The position numbers and the translations under genes were made by a program. DNA of 64,000 nt, from positions 27,092,057 through 27,156,056 of the forward strand of contig NC_087070.1 of NCBI RefSeq assembly GCF_963678635.1, in the 5' to 3' direction. Each line of letters opens with the position of its first letter. The stretch's first letter is position 1. Positions 12,044 through 24,680 of the stretch are shown in pieces. Source of the stretch: Symsagittifera roscoffensis. Lineage: Eukaryota; Xenacoelomorpha; Acoela; Convolutidae. Under the pieces are notes generated by a model, which worked only from the letters and a program-made list of their open reading frames with translations, made no database searches and was not told where the DNA came from.

Positions 12044-12543
12044 TAATTAGGAAACCTATTCCCTATCTTATTACTTAGGAAATCTATTCCCTATCTTAAG
12101 ACATAGCTTGGAGACAGTATACTCTATTCCCTATCTTAATACATGGGGGTCTCCATTCCCCCCCCCCTCCCTACTCTCTCACCAACATATAATTCTAAAT
12201 TAACATAACAAGAAATCCAAACTCCATCACACTTTGTAAACGTAAAATTAGTCGAACCACTACCTACCAGAACAAAACAAAGTATTTTCCCTATTCATCT
12301 AACACTTACAACACCACATAATAAAAATAATATTCCTTTTCTATCAATGACATTACAATCAACAGTCAAACTATCAGCCGTTCCGAAATATTCCCATATG
12401 TTTTATCAATAAATAGATCAATAACTAAAAAACAACCACCTAACAAGCAGATACACTAAGATGGAAAAACCTTTGTAAACCATAACTATAATTGTTTCGC
12501 TAATATTAACATAAGTTTTCCAACAGCAAGACCACTCTAAACA
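12044..12543. other. A-rich leader of gypsy copy B
   Basis: This segment continues duplicated unit 2 after the insertion. It matches 3124-3624, with the CCTATCTTAATACAT repeats and a shorter C run. No LTR boundary, primer-binding site or promoter could be identified. Confidence 0.5.
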
Positions 12544-14499
12544 ATGCAAAATCAATCACAAGAACTCAATTATATACAACAGGCACCGAAACTAATATCT
12601 CAATCTGTAAATTTTAACGATAAAAGAAAACCTCAGACCGACAAAACAAAAAAAAAACACATTTTTTCAACAAAAATAACAACCCTTTAACAAACTCATA
12701 AGAAACCAACCACACTACTCTGAAGATGGAGTATACTTTCATCAAAACCAACAACAGTATAATAACAACCAACGAAAAAATCACTGGAATAATATCGATC
12801 AACCAGATACAATCACAAAATTATACAGATACCCAATGTTACCAACCCGAATCAATGAGAAACGAAATCCCATTACCTTATTAATTACATGAAATTACAA
12901 AAAAATCAGCTCACAAATTTTACACAAATACCAAACACAACAGAATCACTCCAAATGACAATGAACCCATGCCTTATGGGTGGATCATCCATAAAACATA
13001 AAAAACCACTAATGGTATTTACAGGAACAGATCCTGAATAGTTAGAAGACTACTTAAATGCGGTAACAGCCAACTTAATCATAAAAAAAATGCCCAGAAC
13101 CTATAAATACACCCCTACATCAAAACTGGATTCACAGACACACAGCATTAATACAAACCACGCTCGATGGCGTAGATCAAAAATGGTTCCATAGAAATTA
13201 AATCCGATTGGAAACAATTTACACCAGAACAAAAAAATTCGACTCCGAACGAAATATACAACATCGAAGAGTTTTATGCAACTAAATTCATAGACGTTCA
13301 AATAAAACAATAGAACAACTCGCAGTAAGAATCGAAATTTAGTGAAAAAATCTTATTCTCTCAATACACAGAATTACAAAACAAAATGACCGAAATCCTA
13401 ATGATCACTTTAACACAATTAAGAAAAATTGCAATAAAAGAGAGAGCATCACATCCATCAACAATCCGAGAACCCGATGAAGATTTCTGAAAAGTAGAAG
13501 ACAAAGTAGAACAAGTTGAAATCACAATGAAAGAGGAAACAGAAAACTTAAAACTACAATAATTAAAAAATAATTAAACAACAACTTCACCTTAAAAATA
13601 TTCAAGACTCCGACAACGAGTTAGCAGAAAAAATTACTCAAATCGTAAACATCTGTGAAAAGAACCTACACTTTAGAGGCAAACCTTCAATCAAAAAATA
13701 GTGTAACAATTGCCGCAGATATGGACATAGCATTGCTGAATACAGACAAAAAGAACAAGATAATTTAAACATAACACCCAAATACAAAGAATCAAACAAA
13801 TCTTCTTATCAATACATGAAAAAAAATCAGAGTTTAATGAACAGAGACATTCGGAGTAATATTAACTCATGAAAACCACTTCCCAATAGCTATAGAAATG
13901 ACAGATCAGAATCCCCGTATTCTAATAATTTTCGCGGAAGATCACCACATCAAAGAAACTCAGAAAACTATTCACAAAACAGAAATAGCAGATCAATTAG
14001 TCAAAGTACACAGTATCGAAATAATTACTCGAGATCAAATTCTAATAGAAGAAAACACTCAAACTATAGCAGAAATTGCTCATATTCAAACCTTCGGAAT
14101 TGAAACTGATCCAATGATTGCTCAAGAAACTATTCAGACAACTGCAATCGAAATTACTCTAACAAAAGATCACGAAACTATCAAAACAATAGACCGTAAA
14201 ATAATAGTTATAACAAAAGATCCCATGAAAATTCTAGAAATAGAAACAACAACTATCAAAACAGAACAACAAATTATTCTCAATCACTGTATCGGAACAA
14301 CTCACAATAATCAAATAGACAAAATCAAAGCAACAGAAGTAGTAAACCAAAATATCAAAGACAAATCAATGAAATCAATGAAAAAAGCCCAGACCCTCCG
14401 GGTGTTGACAACACAGAAACTTCAGAACTGCAACTTAACCATATACACTGTGAAAACACAGATGCCGAAAGTGAAACAGAAAACACCTTAGGTATTAAC
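12544..14499 (+). pseudogene. Ty3/gypsy-type gag remnant, copy B
   Basis: Gag packages retroelement RNA. The frame opens at the ATG at 12544 (MQNQSQELNYIQQAP) and stays in the same register, with stops, through the capsid-like LEDYLNAVTANL near 13048. The zinc knuckle at 13702-13743 reads CNNCRRYGHSIAEY, so the fourth zinc ligand (Cys) is Tyr. A TAG stop lies immediately before it. A Ser/Arg/Asn-rich tail follows from about 13890 and runs in the same register into the protease. The 197-codon open frame at 13898-14491 is in a different register over this tail and is not the ancestral protein. Copy A shares the knuckle change and several stops. Non-functional. Confidence 0.8.
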
Positions 14500-15090
14500 A
14501 TGCTTAGAATCGAACAACAATACGAAACACCAAACGAATCGAATTATTACCAGAATTATTATCCTAATACAGATCCTCAAGAGCAAAGAAACAGCCAAGA
14601 AAACACAAATCACACTCCTCATATAATTGAAAATAATTCAAGTATGAATAATATATACCAGAACACAACAAATAAAATATCACCGCCTCAAAAAAAATTG
14701 GACAATTCCACTCGTTTTGGAAAGCTCCGAAAACAAATATTTTCAACCGCAGATCTTGAAATAGATTTTTTAATCAACTTCGGCGCAGAATGAAAAATTA
14801 TTAACATTCCTACATGGAATGAAATTCGCAATCTATACCCAAAAAATTTCTCTTACAAAACTTCCAGTAAACTAGCCACTGCACAAGGCACAAGTTTAAA
14901 CTATGGAGAGCTTCAATTATAACTTATACCAACTCGAACAAGGGAACAAAACAAACTTTTACTAAAACCCTTCAAACAAAAGTTCGATATAACAGATATT
15001 AAACGCAATATAATTGGAATACTATTTATTACAAAACATACTTCAAGTATAAACATCTTAAACAGTAAGCTGCGAATCCAAGTCTAATAT
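14500..15090 (+). pseudogene. Retroelement aspartic protease remnant
   Basis: This frame is in register with the gag tail. It opens MLRIEQQYETP and reaches DFLINFGAE at about 14765-14790, followed by a TGA stop and then KIINIPTWNEI. Retroviral-type proteases carry D-S/T-G-A with the Asp as catalyst. Here Asn and Phe replace Asp and Ser/Thr, so the enzyme was lost. Later pieces, such as KRNIIGILFITKHTS, continue the domain. The same NFGAE plus TGA is present in copy A near 5886-5907, which dates the damage before the duplication. Confidence 0.75.
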
Positions 15091-15689
15091 ACAAAACTCA
15101 ATAATACATCTTTAAAATTTTTTTCAAAAATTAAATAAACAACCTTCATTTTTTTTCAAAATTTTAAGCATTTAAACCATTTAAAACCACTAACAGGACA
15201 TGCACATGATTTTTCCAATAACGAAGTTGATCAATATAACAACGATCAGAACACACAGAAACTACAAACGTCTGACCTTGAATTCAAACCAACTCAATAT
15301 CTTTTAGAGTAACGATTTCATCTAAATTATACGCTAAAAATACAAACACAAAGCATCACATGCATATAATAATTCACCATACAAAATTACACTTCCTTTA
15401 GGACTGTTAGGATATCGCAAAAGAAATGCAACATTTCACCCTACACAAGAAAGAGCATACAGAGTAAACTATTAGATATCTGTCAACCCACAATCCTTAA
15501 TGAAGAACTATCCATTTATATTATTACAAAAGATTCAAATAGAAACAGATTATTTAACAAAACACCCTTACTTTAAACCAACATTTCAAATATCGAAACA
15601 TACAGATAAACAACAACGATTTCTGACCATTTTTAATTTTCAACATTCTCAAATTAATCAGCAAGAATTTGAAAAATTAGCAGACCCTA
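15091..15689 (+). pseudogene. Protease-RT linker, decayed
   Basis: This is sequence between the protease and the reverse transcriptase. A 65-codon open frame at 15500-15697 (MKNYPFILLQKIQIE) also exists at 6614-6811. It is probably a piece of the polyprotein linker, but I recognise no domain in it. Confidence 0.45.
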
Positions 15690-16480
15690 TTATTTAAAAT
15701 CCCATAATTTATGCCACATCAAAATTTGATGTTGGTAAAATACATTCACCACTACACTTTCCACTTAAACCCGAAGCAATTTTTAAGAAATAACGCGCAA
15801 CTAAAGTTCCAATACACTTGCACAACAAAGTAAACAGACTTTAAGATATCCTCGAACAATATGAAAAAATCTCAACAATTAACAAAGTTTTCAACAAAGA
15901 AAGGAAGGATTTGGAAATCAACAATACGAAATTAATAGACTATTTAAACGGCATATCTGTATAACTAGCAGCTTTTTCTGCTTTCATGAGCAAACTTTTT
16001 AGACCAATAACTCTAAGTAAAAACGCCATTACATATTCGGACAATTTTTTCATACAATCACAAACAAAACAAGAAATGTTCAAAATTTAGGACAATTACC
16101 ACCAAATCTTGTTAAAAGTTAACATGAAAGCAGCCCCAGATAAATTACATTTTTCCTCATTCGTGTAAAAATCCTTGAACATATTAATGAAGGCATTACC
16201 ATATTACCTTTATAAACCCGAACCGATGCAATTTTGAAACTCCAACCACCATACAAAAAATCCAAGAACTTCTTGGAATGCTAAACTTTTTAATTAAATA
16301 TGTTTATAAAAAGCAACTATATCTCAGACCATTCTACAATCTTCTTAGACAACACAATAACTTTGAATGGACCTTAGAACATCAAAAACGATTCGACGGA
16401 ATTAAAAACCCTTCTAACAAAACAAATTTCAAATACAATTCCAGATTCAAATCAAGCATTCTATGCTATGACTAATGCTT
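15690..16480 (+). pseudogene. Ty3/gypsy reverse transcriptase remnant
   Basis: Reverse transcriptase copies element RNA into DNA. Pieces seen include PIHLHNKVNRL and ILEQYEKIS (fingers), then, after a large internal deletion that removes most of the palm, AFSAFMSKLFRPITL. The catalytic YxDD box is at 16034-16045 and reads YSDN, so one of the two metal-binding Asp is lost. FLGMLNFLIKYVYKKQLYLR (about 16270-16330) and NNFEWTLEHQKRFDGIK are the thumb and connection region typical of gypsy elements. Several frameshifts and stops are present. Unit 1 lacks this part because it ends at 7051. Confidence 0.85.
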
Positions 16481-16960
16481 CTAATTTTGGAATTTACGAA
16501 GCACTTTTACAATCACATCAACGCACTAATAAAAGGAGCCTTATATCAGCAAAGACAAGAATTTTCACATAAGCAGAACTCATATTCTACACTTGCGAGA
16601 ATGTACAGCAATCATATATACATTAACAGAATATGAATTCTTAATTCTTGGATCAAAACAAACAACGGTTTTATTCACAGACCATTAACCCATAATTTTT
16701 CTATTTACACAGATATCTAATCCTAACTGTGGAGTTTATAGATTTCAACTCATTCTAATGAAATTTCCAAACCTACATATAGTTTGTACAGCAGGCAAAA
16801 TTCTTGCTTAATTAGCCACACAGACGAAACCATCCGAATTACTGAAACGAAATACAACTGTAGAAAAACCACAAAACAAAGAAGTCTTTCTGGCAAAAGA
16901 TGAAACATCACCACGATTAGAATGTAAACACGCAGTACAAATTGACTCCAATACCAAACA
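16440..16960 (+). pseudogene. RNase H remnant of the gypsy pol
   Basis: The sequence reads FYAMTNASNFGIYEALLQSH near 16460-16520. Gypsy RNase H normally carries D-A-S-x-x-G-x-G here, so the first catalytic Asp is Asn and a Gly is lost. Further pieces over 16550-16760 match the downstream part of the domain in several frames. RNase H removes the RNA strand during reverse transcription; this copy cannot. Confidence 0.7.
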
Positions 16961-17600
16961 GAAAAATACCTCAGAACACTTTCCAATATATCTAGATAGT
17001 CAAAACAAACAATACGAAGTAGATTTATTAGGAATAAATACATTTAAACCTATACCATATTTAACCAACCTAACATTACCAATTTAACAATACCAATTTA
17101 ACTATACCAATTTAACAATACATGGACAAAAAATAACACACAATTGAAAGCACATCAACAAAAACCACAACGAAATACTTCATTTCCTTTTAAAGGAAAA
17201 GAAGACCTCGCACACATAATAAAATTGTCAGGCCCTCCCGAAACAAGTCAAAATTACAATCAACAAAATCTTTGATTTACAAGACCCCCTGGATAATATA
17301 CCTTTATCAGGGAACGAAATTCAAAACAATTTTCTCCCCAACACAGAAGCCTTAACACTTCAGTTTTTAAAGAAAAATCAAAACCTTGACCCTGTTATCA
17401 GACATCTCAAATCATAGCACAATTACAAAACAATACCAGTTATAGCCGATATCAAAATTTTGGGAAATAAAACCTCACTCCGATATTTCCAAAAATTTAA
17501 CAGTACGACAATATATATGAAAACACTGACATCTTAGATTACCATTACCTAGAAACAAAAGTACCGTTTACCGCTAAGTCTAAAGTTAATAAAATTTCAC
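16961..17600 (+). pseudogene. RNase H-integrase connector, decayed
   Basis: Broken frames such as EHFPIYLDSQNKQYEVDLLG (about 16978-17035) and LDPVIRHLK-like pieces (about 17388) link RNase H to integrase. No catalytic motif is expected here. The EHFP block matters because it reappears inside the tandem units near 22850 and 24540, fused directly to integrase sequence. Confidence 0.6.
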
Positions 17601-18430
17601 ATATCACATTCGTTGAACACAAGAGGACATATAGGATCAGAAAAGACATATTCCAATTTCACTCAAAACTTATATTTTTCTAACGCATCAAATTGGACAA
17701 AAGTTCTTTGCATTGAATAATTTACATGCCAGTTAAGCAAACCATTTCTACACCAAAGACAAATATCACAAAAACAAGACATTAAAAGACAAAGTTGATA
17801 CTTTATCCATAGAATCTCGTTTGATACAAAAGTACCTATCACTCCGTACCAGATTATAGAAAAACCTACAAACGTCACATATAAACAAGTAGACCACAAT
17901 GAAAAAGAAATGGTACAGCATAAAAACGATCTTTTACACTAATAGACCACAATGAAAAAGAAATAGTACAGCATAGAAACTATCTTTTACCAGACTACCC
18001 TGCGTGAATTATTACAACTATATTCCTTTACAGGACTATACCTTGTTAACAAAACCAAAAACACTAACGGACAACAAAAATCAACAAACTTCAATCAGTT
18101 ACCGAAATCACAAGGTACAATTCCGAGCAAAAATCAGAAAAAACTCCAAAACAAGTACTTCAAAAACAAAGCGCAAACTATCGCAAACTACAAGAAAAAA
18201 TTCTATTACCCGAAAAAAAGAACAAAGCCAGTTATCTCGACTTAGAAATCAACCGAGAAAACATTTTAAAGTTTTTATCCCACAATCAATCTAAAATACT
18301 AAAGAAAATCGAATTCCAACAACCCATTGATTAATTAACATCATCAACATATTTTCAATTTATCTAAAAAGAAACACCAACACAAATACAGATCCATTTT
18401 CCTTTTCAGAACTAAAATAATTTTTAAAAG
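17601..18430 (+). pseudogene. Integrase N-terminal piece fused to a C-terminal tail
   Basis: GHIGSEKTYSNFTQNLYF (about 17628-17680) corresponds to the zinc-binding N-terminal region of a gypsy integrase. At about 17845 it jumps to QIIEKPTNVTYKQVDHNEKE, which is the C-terminal tail, so the catalytic core has been deleted. The tail continues to 18300 with basic Lys/Arg-rich residues. It is the first of the series of integrase fragments that make up the array downstream. Confidence 0.7.
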
Positions 18431-19866
18431 AAACCATTTCTACACAAAGACAAATAGCACAAAAACAAGACATTAAAAGACAAAGTTTATACTTTATCCA
18501 TAGAATCTCGTTTGTTTAAAAAGTACCTATCACCCTTCCTCAAAAGAAACTCGTATAAATGACAATAGGAGATGCATTTATACATTATGTAGCACTCAAC
18601 ACTGTACCCCATTGTAACGCTTCAATAATTAACGAACACTGGATAGCAAAATTTGGACTACGTGAAATCCTTGTCACATACAATGGAACAGAATTCATAA
18701 GCAACGTAATTATTACATTATGTCATCTTTATAATATCAAATATAAACCTAGAACATCAAACGCCCCATGGACAAACAGCGTAGTCGAAAACATGAACCT
18801 CTCCCTACAAGACTACCTTCGATGTATAATAAAGGAAAAAATCAAAAACACACCGAATGTTCAACAGATGTAAAACTAATCTCATTAGCATATAATTCTC
18901 AGATAACAACAACATTTGGACAATCACTATAGGAAAAGGTTTTTAACCAAAAACAACGCAAACCTTTGGTTTCACAGCAAAATCATATAAAAACGCACAA
19001 GGTTATTGTCAATCAACAAAAGGTTCAATTTGTTACAATCTAGCACATCACACTCATGACAAAGATCATTTTCACCATCCACATATTTTAAAAACGGCCT
19101 CTGGAATCCACACAGAATTGATTCTAAACAGAGATAAAAAGCACAATGAAAAACCCAAAAAAAGACGCAAAGAAAATATTACAGACAAAACATTCAATCT
19201 CAGATAAATTCACGCTTTAACGGACATTTGTTTTGATTCCAAATTTTGTAATTCAAAAGAGAATCTGAAAAAACTTACAACAAACTTCAAAAAGGACCAT
19301 TTAAGATTATAGAAAAACCTACAGACGTCATACATAAACTAATAGACCACAATGAAAAAGAAATAGTAAAGCATAAAAACTATCTTTTAAACTAAGAGAC
19401 AACAATGAAAAAGAAATAGTACAGCATAGAAACTATCTTTTACCAGACTACCCTTCGTGAACTAATACAACTATATTCCTTTACAGGACTTTACCTTGTT
19501 AACTAAACCAAAAACACTAACGAACAACAAAAATCAACAAACTTCAATCATTTACCGCAATCACAAGGTACAATTCCGAACAAAAATCAGAAAAAACTCC
19601 AAAACAAGTACTTCAAAAACAAAGCGCAAACTACAAGTAAAAATTCTATTACCCGCAAAAAAAGAACAAAATCAGTTATCTTGATTTAGAAATCAACCGA
19701 GATAACATTTTAAAGTTTTTATCCCACAATCTAAAATACTAAAGAAAATCGCATTCCAACAACCAATTGATTAATTAACATCAACATATTTTCAATTTAT
19801 CTAAAAAGAAACACCATCACAGATACAGATCCATTACTTTTTCAGAACTAAACTAATTTCTAAAAG
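18431..19866 (+). pseudogene. Integrase fragment, array unit 1
   Basis: The longest core is the 104-codon frame at 18559-18873. It opens MTIGDAFIHYVAL, where the Asp is the first residue of the D,D,E triad. The second triad residue should be Asp before NGTEF but reads YNGTEF, and the Glu survives in VVENMNLSLQ. Retroelement integrases need all three to insert DNA, so this is inactive. The C-terminal tail from about 18960 to 19460 is broken by frameshifts. Some 40 residues seem missing after HCNAS, where the family normally has a longer loop. Confidence 0.75.
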
Positions 19867-21298
19867 AAACCATTTCTACACAAAGACAAATAGCACAAAA
19901 ACAAGACATTAAAAGACAAAGTTTATACTTTATCCATAGAATCTCGTTTGATACAAAAGTACCTATCACCCCGTCCTCAAAAGAAATTCGTATATAATGG
20001 CAATAGAAGATGCATTTATACCTTATGTAGCACTCAACACTGTACCCCATTGTAACGCTTCAATACTTAACGAACACTGGATAGCAAAAGTTGAACTACC
20101 TGAAATCCTTGTCACATACAATGGAACAGAATTCATAAGCAACGTAATTATTACATTATGCCATCTTTAAAATATCAAATATTAACCTAGAACATCACAC
20201 GCCCCATGGACAAACGGCGTAGTCGAAAACATGAACCTCTCCCTACAAGTCTACATTCGATGTATAATAAAGGGAAAAAATCAAAAACACACCGAATGTT
20301 CAACAGATGTAAAACTAATCTCATTAGCATATAATTCTCAGATAACAACAACATTTGGACTATCACTATAAGAAATGGTTTTTATCTAAAAACAACGCAA
20401 ACCTTTATGTTCACAGCAAGCTCAAATAAAAACGCACAAGTTTATTGTCAACCAACTAAAGATTCAATTTGTAACAAACTACCACATCACACTCATGACA
20501 AAGATCATTTTCACCATCTCCATGTTTTAAAAACAGCCTCTGGAATCCACACAGAATTGACTCTAAACAGAGATAAAAAGCACAAGGAAAAACTCAAAAA
20601 AAAACCAAAGAAATTACTACAAAGACAAAACATTCAATCTCAGATAAATTCACGCTTTAAGCGAGCATCCAACCTGAAAAAAAAGAACATTTGTTTTGAT
20701 TCTAAATTTTGTAATTCAAAAGAGAATCTCATAAAACTTACAAAAAACTCCAAAGAGGACCATTTAAGATTATAGAAAAACCTACAGACGTCACTTAAAA
20801 ACTAATAGACCACAATAAAAAGAAATAGTACAGCATAGAAATTATCTTTTACCAGACTACACAGAAGAGTACGCCCTTCTTGAACTAATACAACTATATT
20901 CCTTTACAGGAAAATACCTTGTTAATAAAACAAAAAAACTAACGAACCACGAAAATCAACAAACTTCAATCATTTACCGCAACCACAAGGTACAATTCCG
21001 AACAAAAATCAGAAAAAACTCCAAAACAAGTACTTCAAAAACAAAGCGCCAACTACCGCAAACTACAAGAAAAAATTCGTTTACACGAAAAAAAAGAACA
21101 AAGCCAGTTATCTCGACTTAGAAATCAACCGAGAACACATTTAAAAGTTTTTATCCCACAATCTAAAATACTAAATAAAATCGAATTCCAACAACCCATT
21201 GATTAAATAACATCAACATATTTTCAATTTATCTAAAAACAAACACCATCACAGATACAGATCCATTACTTTTTCAGAACTAAACTAATTTCTAAAAG
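19867..21298 (+). pseudogene. Integrase fragment, array unit 2
   Basis: The core begins at 19997 (MAIEDAFIPYVAL) and has the same Asp-to-Tyr change before NGTEF. A stop then falls in the region reading HL-stop-NIK (about 20160). The tail is open for 122 codons at 20407-20775 (MFTASSNKNAQVYCQPTK to the stop) and resembles the basic C-terminal domain of gypsy integrases. It is the longest open tail with unit 3, but has no intact core in front of it. Confidence 0.75.
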
Positions 21299-22990
21299 AA
21301 ACAATTTCTACACAAAGACAAATAGCACAAAAACAAGACATTAAAAGACAAAGTTTATACTTTATCCATAGAATCTCGTTTGATACAAAAGTACCTATCA
21401 CCCCGTCCTCAAAAGAAATTCGTATATAATGGCAATAGAAGATGCATTTATACCTTATGTAGCACTCAACACTGTACCCCATTGTAACGCTTCAATACTT
21501 AACGAACACTGGATAGCAAAAGTTGAACTACCTGAAATCCTTGTAACATACAATGGAACAGAATTCATAAGCAACGTAATTATTACATTATGCCATCTTT
21601 AAAATATCAAATATTAACCTAGAACATCACAAGCCCCATGGACAAACGGCGTAGTCGAAAACATGAACCTCTCCCTACGAGTCTACATTCGATGTATAAT
21701 AAAGGGAAAAAATCAAAAACACACCGAATGTTCAACAGATGTAAAACTAATCTCATTAGCATATAATTCTCAGATAACAACAACATTTGGACTATCACTA
21801 TAAGAAATGGTTTTTAACTAAAAACAATGCAAACCTTTATGTTCACAGCAAGCTCAAATAAAAACGCACAAGTTTATTGTCAACCAACTAAAGATTCAAT
21901 TTGTAACAAACTACCACATCACACTCATGACAAAGATCATTTTCACCATCTCCATGTTTTAAAAACGGCCTCTGGAATCCACACAGAATTGACTCTAAAC
22001 AGAGATAAAAAGCACAAGGAAAAACTCAAAAAAAAACCAAAGAAATTACTACAAAGACAAAACATTCAATCTCAGATAAATTCACGCTTTAAGCGAGCAT
22101 CCAACCTGAAAAAAAAGAACATTTGTTTTGATTCTAAATTTTGTAATTCAAAAGAGAATCTCATAAAACTTACAAAAAACTCCAAAGAGGACCATTTAAG
22201 ATTATAGAAAAACCTACAGACGTCACTTAAAAACTAATAGACCACAATAAAAAGAAATAGTACAGCATAGAAATTATCTTTTACCAGACTACACAGAAGA
22301 GTACGCCCTTCTTGAACTAATACAACTATATTCCTTTACAGGAAAATACCTTGTTAATAAAACAAAAAAACTAACGAACCACGAAAATCAACAAACTTCA
22401 ATCATTTACCGCAACCACAAGGTACAATGCCGAACAAAAATCAGAAAAAACTCCAAAACAAGTACTTCAAAAACAAAGCGCCAACTACCGCAAACTACAA
22501 GAAAAAATTCATTTACACGAAAAAAAAGAACAAAGCCAGTTATCTCGACTTAGAAATCAACCGAGAAAACATTTAAAAGTTTTTATCCCACAATCTAAAA
22601 TACTAAATAAAATCGAATTCCAACAACCCATTGATTAAATAACATCATCAACATATTTTCAATTTATCTAAAAACAAACACCATCACAAATACAGATCCA
22701 TTTTCCTTTTCAGAACATAACTAATTCAAAACCGACCAATCAAATCATTTGATATCATCTCATTTCTTATTCAAACAACACCGCTATTATTAGCCGATAT
22801 AACTCCATCTTGAACTAGCTCCGATACGAAACAGATAAAAACCATAGAGCACTTTCCACTTTATCTAGATTGTCAAGGACAAATAGGATCAGAAAAGACA
22901 TATTCCAATTTCACTCAAAACTTCTATTTTTCAAACGCATCAATTTGGATAAAAGTACTTTGCATTGACTAATTTACATGCCAGTTAAAC
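21299..22990 (+). pseudogene. Integrase fragment, array unit 3
   Basis: Its core at 21429 and its 122-codon tail at 21839-22207 are almost base-identical to unit 2, so this duplication is recent. An upstream in-frame ATG at 21827 adds four residues. After the tail it continues into the ~260-bp segment missing from units 1 and 2, ending with the RNase H-connector block and integrase N-terminal sequence (GSEKTYSNFTQN) near 22880. It carries the same dead catalytic site as the others. Confidence 0.75.
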
Positions 22991-24680
22991 AAACCATATC
23001 TACACCAAAGACAAATAGCACAAAAACAAGACATTAAAAGACAAAGTTTATACTTATTCATAGAATCTCGTTTGATACAAAAGTACCTATCACTCCGTCC
23101 TCAAAGGAAATTCGTATATAATGGTAATAGAAGATGCATTTATACATAATATAGCACTCAACCCTGTACCCCATTGTAACGCTTCAATAATTTACGAACA
23201 CTGGATAGCAAAAGTTGGACTACCTGAAATCCTTGTCAGATACAATGAAACAGAATTCATAAGCAACGTAATTATTACATTATGTCATCTTTATAATATC
23301 AAATACTAACCTAGAACATCACACGCCCTATGGACAAACAGCGTAGTCGAAAACATGAACCTCTCCCTACAAGTCTACCTTCGATGTATAAAAAAGGGAA
23401 AAAATCAAAAACACACCGAATGTTCAACAGATGTAAAACTAATCTCATTAGCATATAATTCTCAGATAACAACAACATTTGGACTATCACTTTAAGAAAT
23501 GGTTTTTAACTAAAAACAACGCAAACCTTTATGTTCACAGCAAGCTCAAATAAAAACGCACAAGTTTATTGTCAACCAACTAAAGATTCAATTTGTAACA
23601 AACTACCACATCACACTCATGACAAAGATCATTTTCACCATCCCCATGTTTTAAAAACGGCCTCTGGAATCCACACAGAATTGACTCTAAACAGAGATAA
23701 AAAGCACAAGGAAAAACTCAAAAAAAACCAAAGAAATTACTACAAAGACAAAACATTCAATCTCAGATAAATTCACGCTTTAAGCGAGCATCCAACCTGA
23801 AAAAAAAGAACTTTGTTTTGATTCTAAATTTTGTAATTCAAAAGAGAATCTCATAAAACTTACAAAAAACTCCAAAGAGGACCATTTAAGATTATAGAAA
23901 AACCTACAGACGTCACTTAAAAACTAATAGACCACAATAAAAAGAAATAGTACAGCATAGAAATTATCTTTTACCAGACTACACAGAAGAGTACGCCCTT
24001 CTTGAACTAATACAACTATATTCCTTTACAGGAAAATACCTTGTTAATAAAACAAAAAAACTAACGAACCACGAAAATCAACAAACTTCAATCATTTACC
24101 GCAACCACAAGGTACAATTCCGAAAAAAAATCAGAAAAAACTCCAAAACAAGTACTTCAAAAACAAAGCGCAAACTACCGCAAAGTACAAGAAAAAATTC
24201 ATTTACACGAAAAAAAAGAACAAAGCCAGTTATCTCGACTTAGAAATAAACCGAGAAAATATTTAAAAGTTTTTATCCCACAATCTAAAATACTACAGAA
24301 AATCGAATTCCAACAACCCATTGATTAAATAACATCATCAACATATTTTCAATTTATCTAAAAACAAACACCATCACAAATACAGATCCATTTTCCTTTT
24401 CAGAACATAACTAATTCAAAACCGACCAATCAAATCATTTGATATCATCTCAATTCTTATTCAAACACCACCGCTATTATTAGCCGATATAACTCCATCT
24501 TGAACTAGATCCGATACGAAACAGATAAAAACCATAGAGCACTTTCCACTTTATCTAGATTGTCAAGGACAAATAGGATCAGAAAAGACATATTCCAATT
24601 TCACTCAAAACTTCTATTTTTCAAACGCATCAATTTGGATAAAAGTACTTTGCATTGACTAATTTACATGCCAGTTAAAC
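22991..24680 (+). pseudogene. Integrase fragment, array unit 4
   Basis: The core at 23121-23309 opens MVIEDAFIHNIAL and reads YNETEF, with a further Gly-to-Glu change. The tail at 23531-23770 is open for 79 codons, then frameshifted by loss of one A in a poly-A run (compare unit 3). Unit 4 keeps the 260-bp block at its 3' end. Confidence 0.7.

Larger units (their letters stand above)
7052..15937. repeat. 4.77-kb tandem duplication, unit 2 (interrupted)
   Basis: Positions 7052-7899 match 2278-3126 almost base for base, and 12044-15937 match the rest of unit 1. The match is broken by 7900-12043, which is absent from unit 1. After 15937 this copy continues into pol sequence missing from unit 1, where the copy ends at 7051. 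Unit 2 therefore preserves the original downstream context and unit 1 is the truncated copy. Confidence 0.85.

Noticed and set aside
13898-14491. 197-codon open frame (MTDQNPRILIIFAEDHHIKE ...) that looks like a gene
   Set aside because: It lies over the Ser/Arg/Asn-rich gag tail in a different register. The register continuous with the zinc knuckle and protease reads RNDRSESPYSNNFRGRSPHQ here. The long frame is a by-product of low-complexity codons. The shorter version at 4975 is the same artefact.
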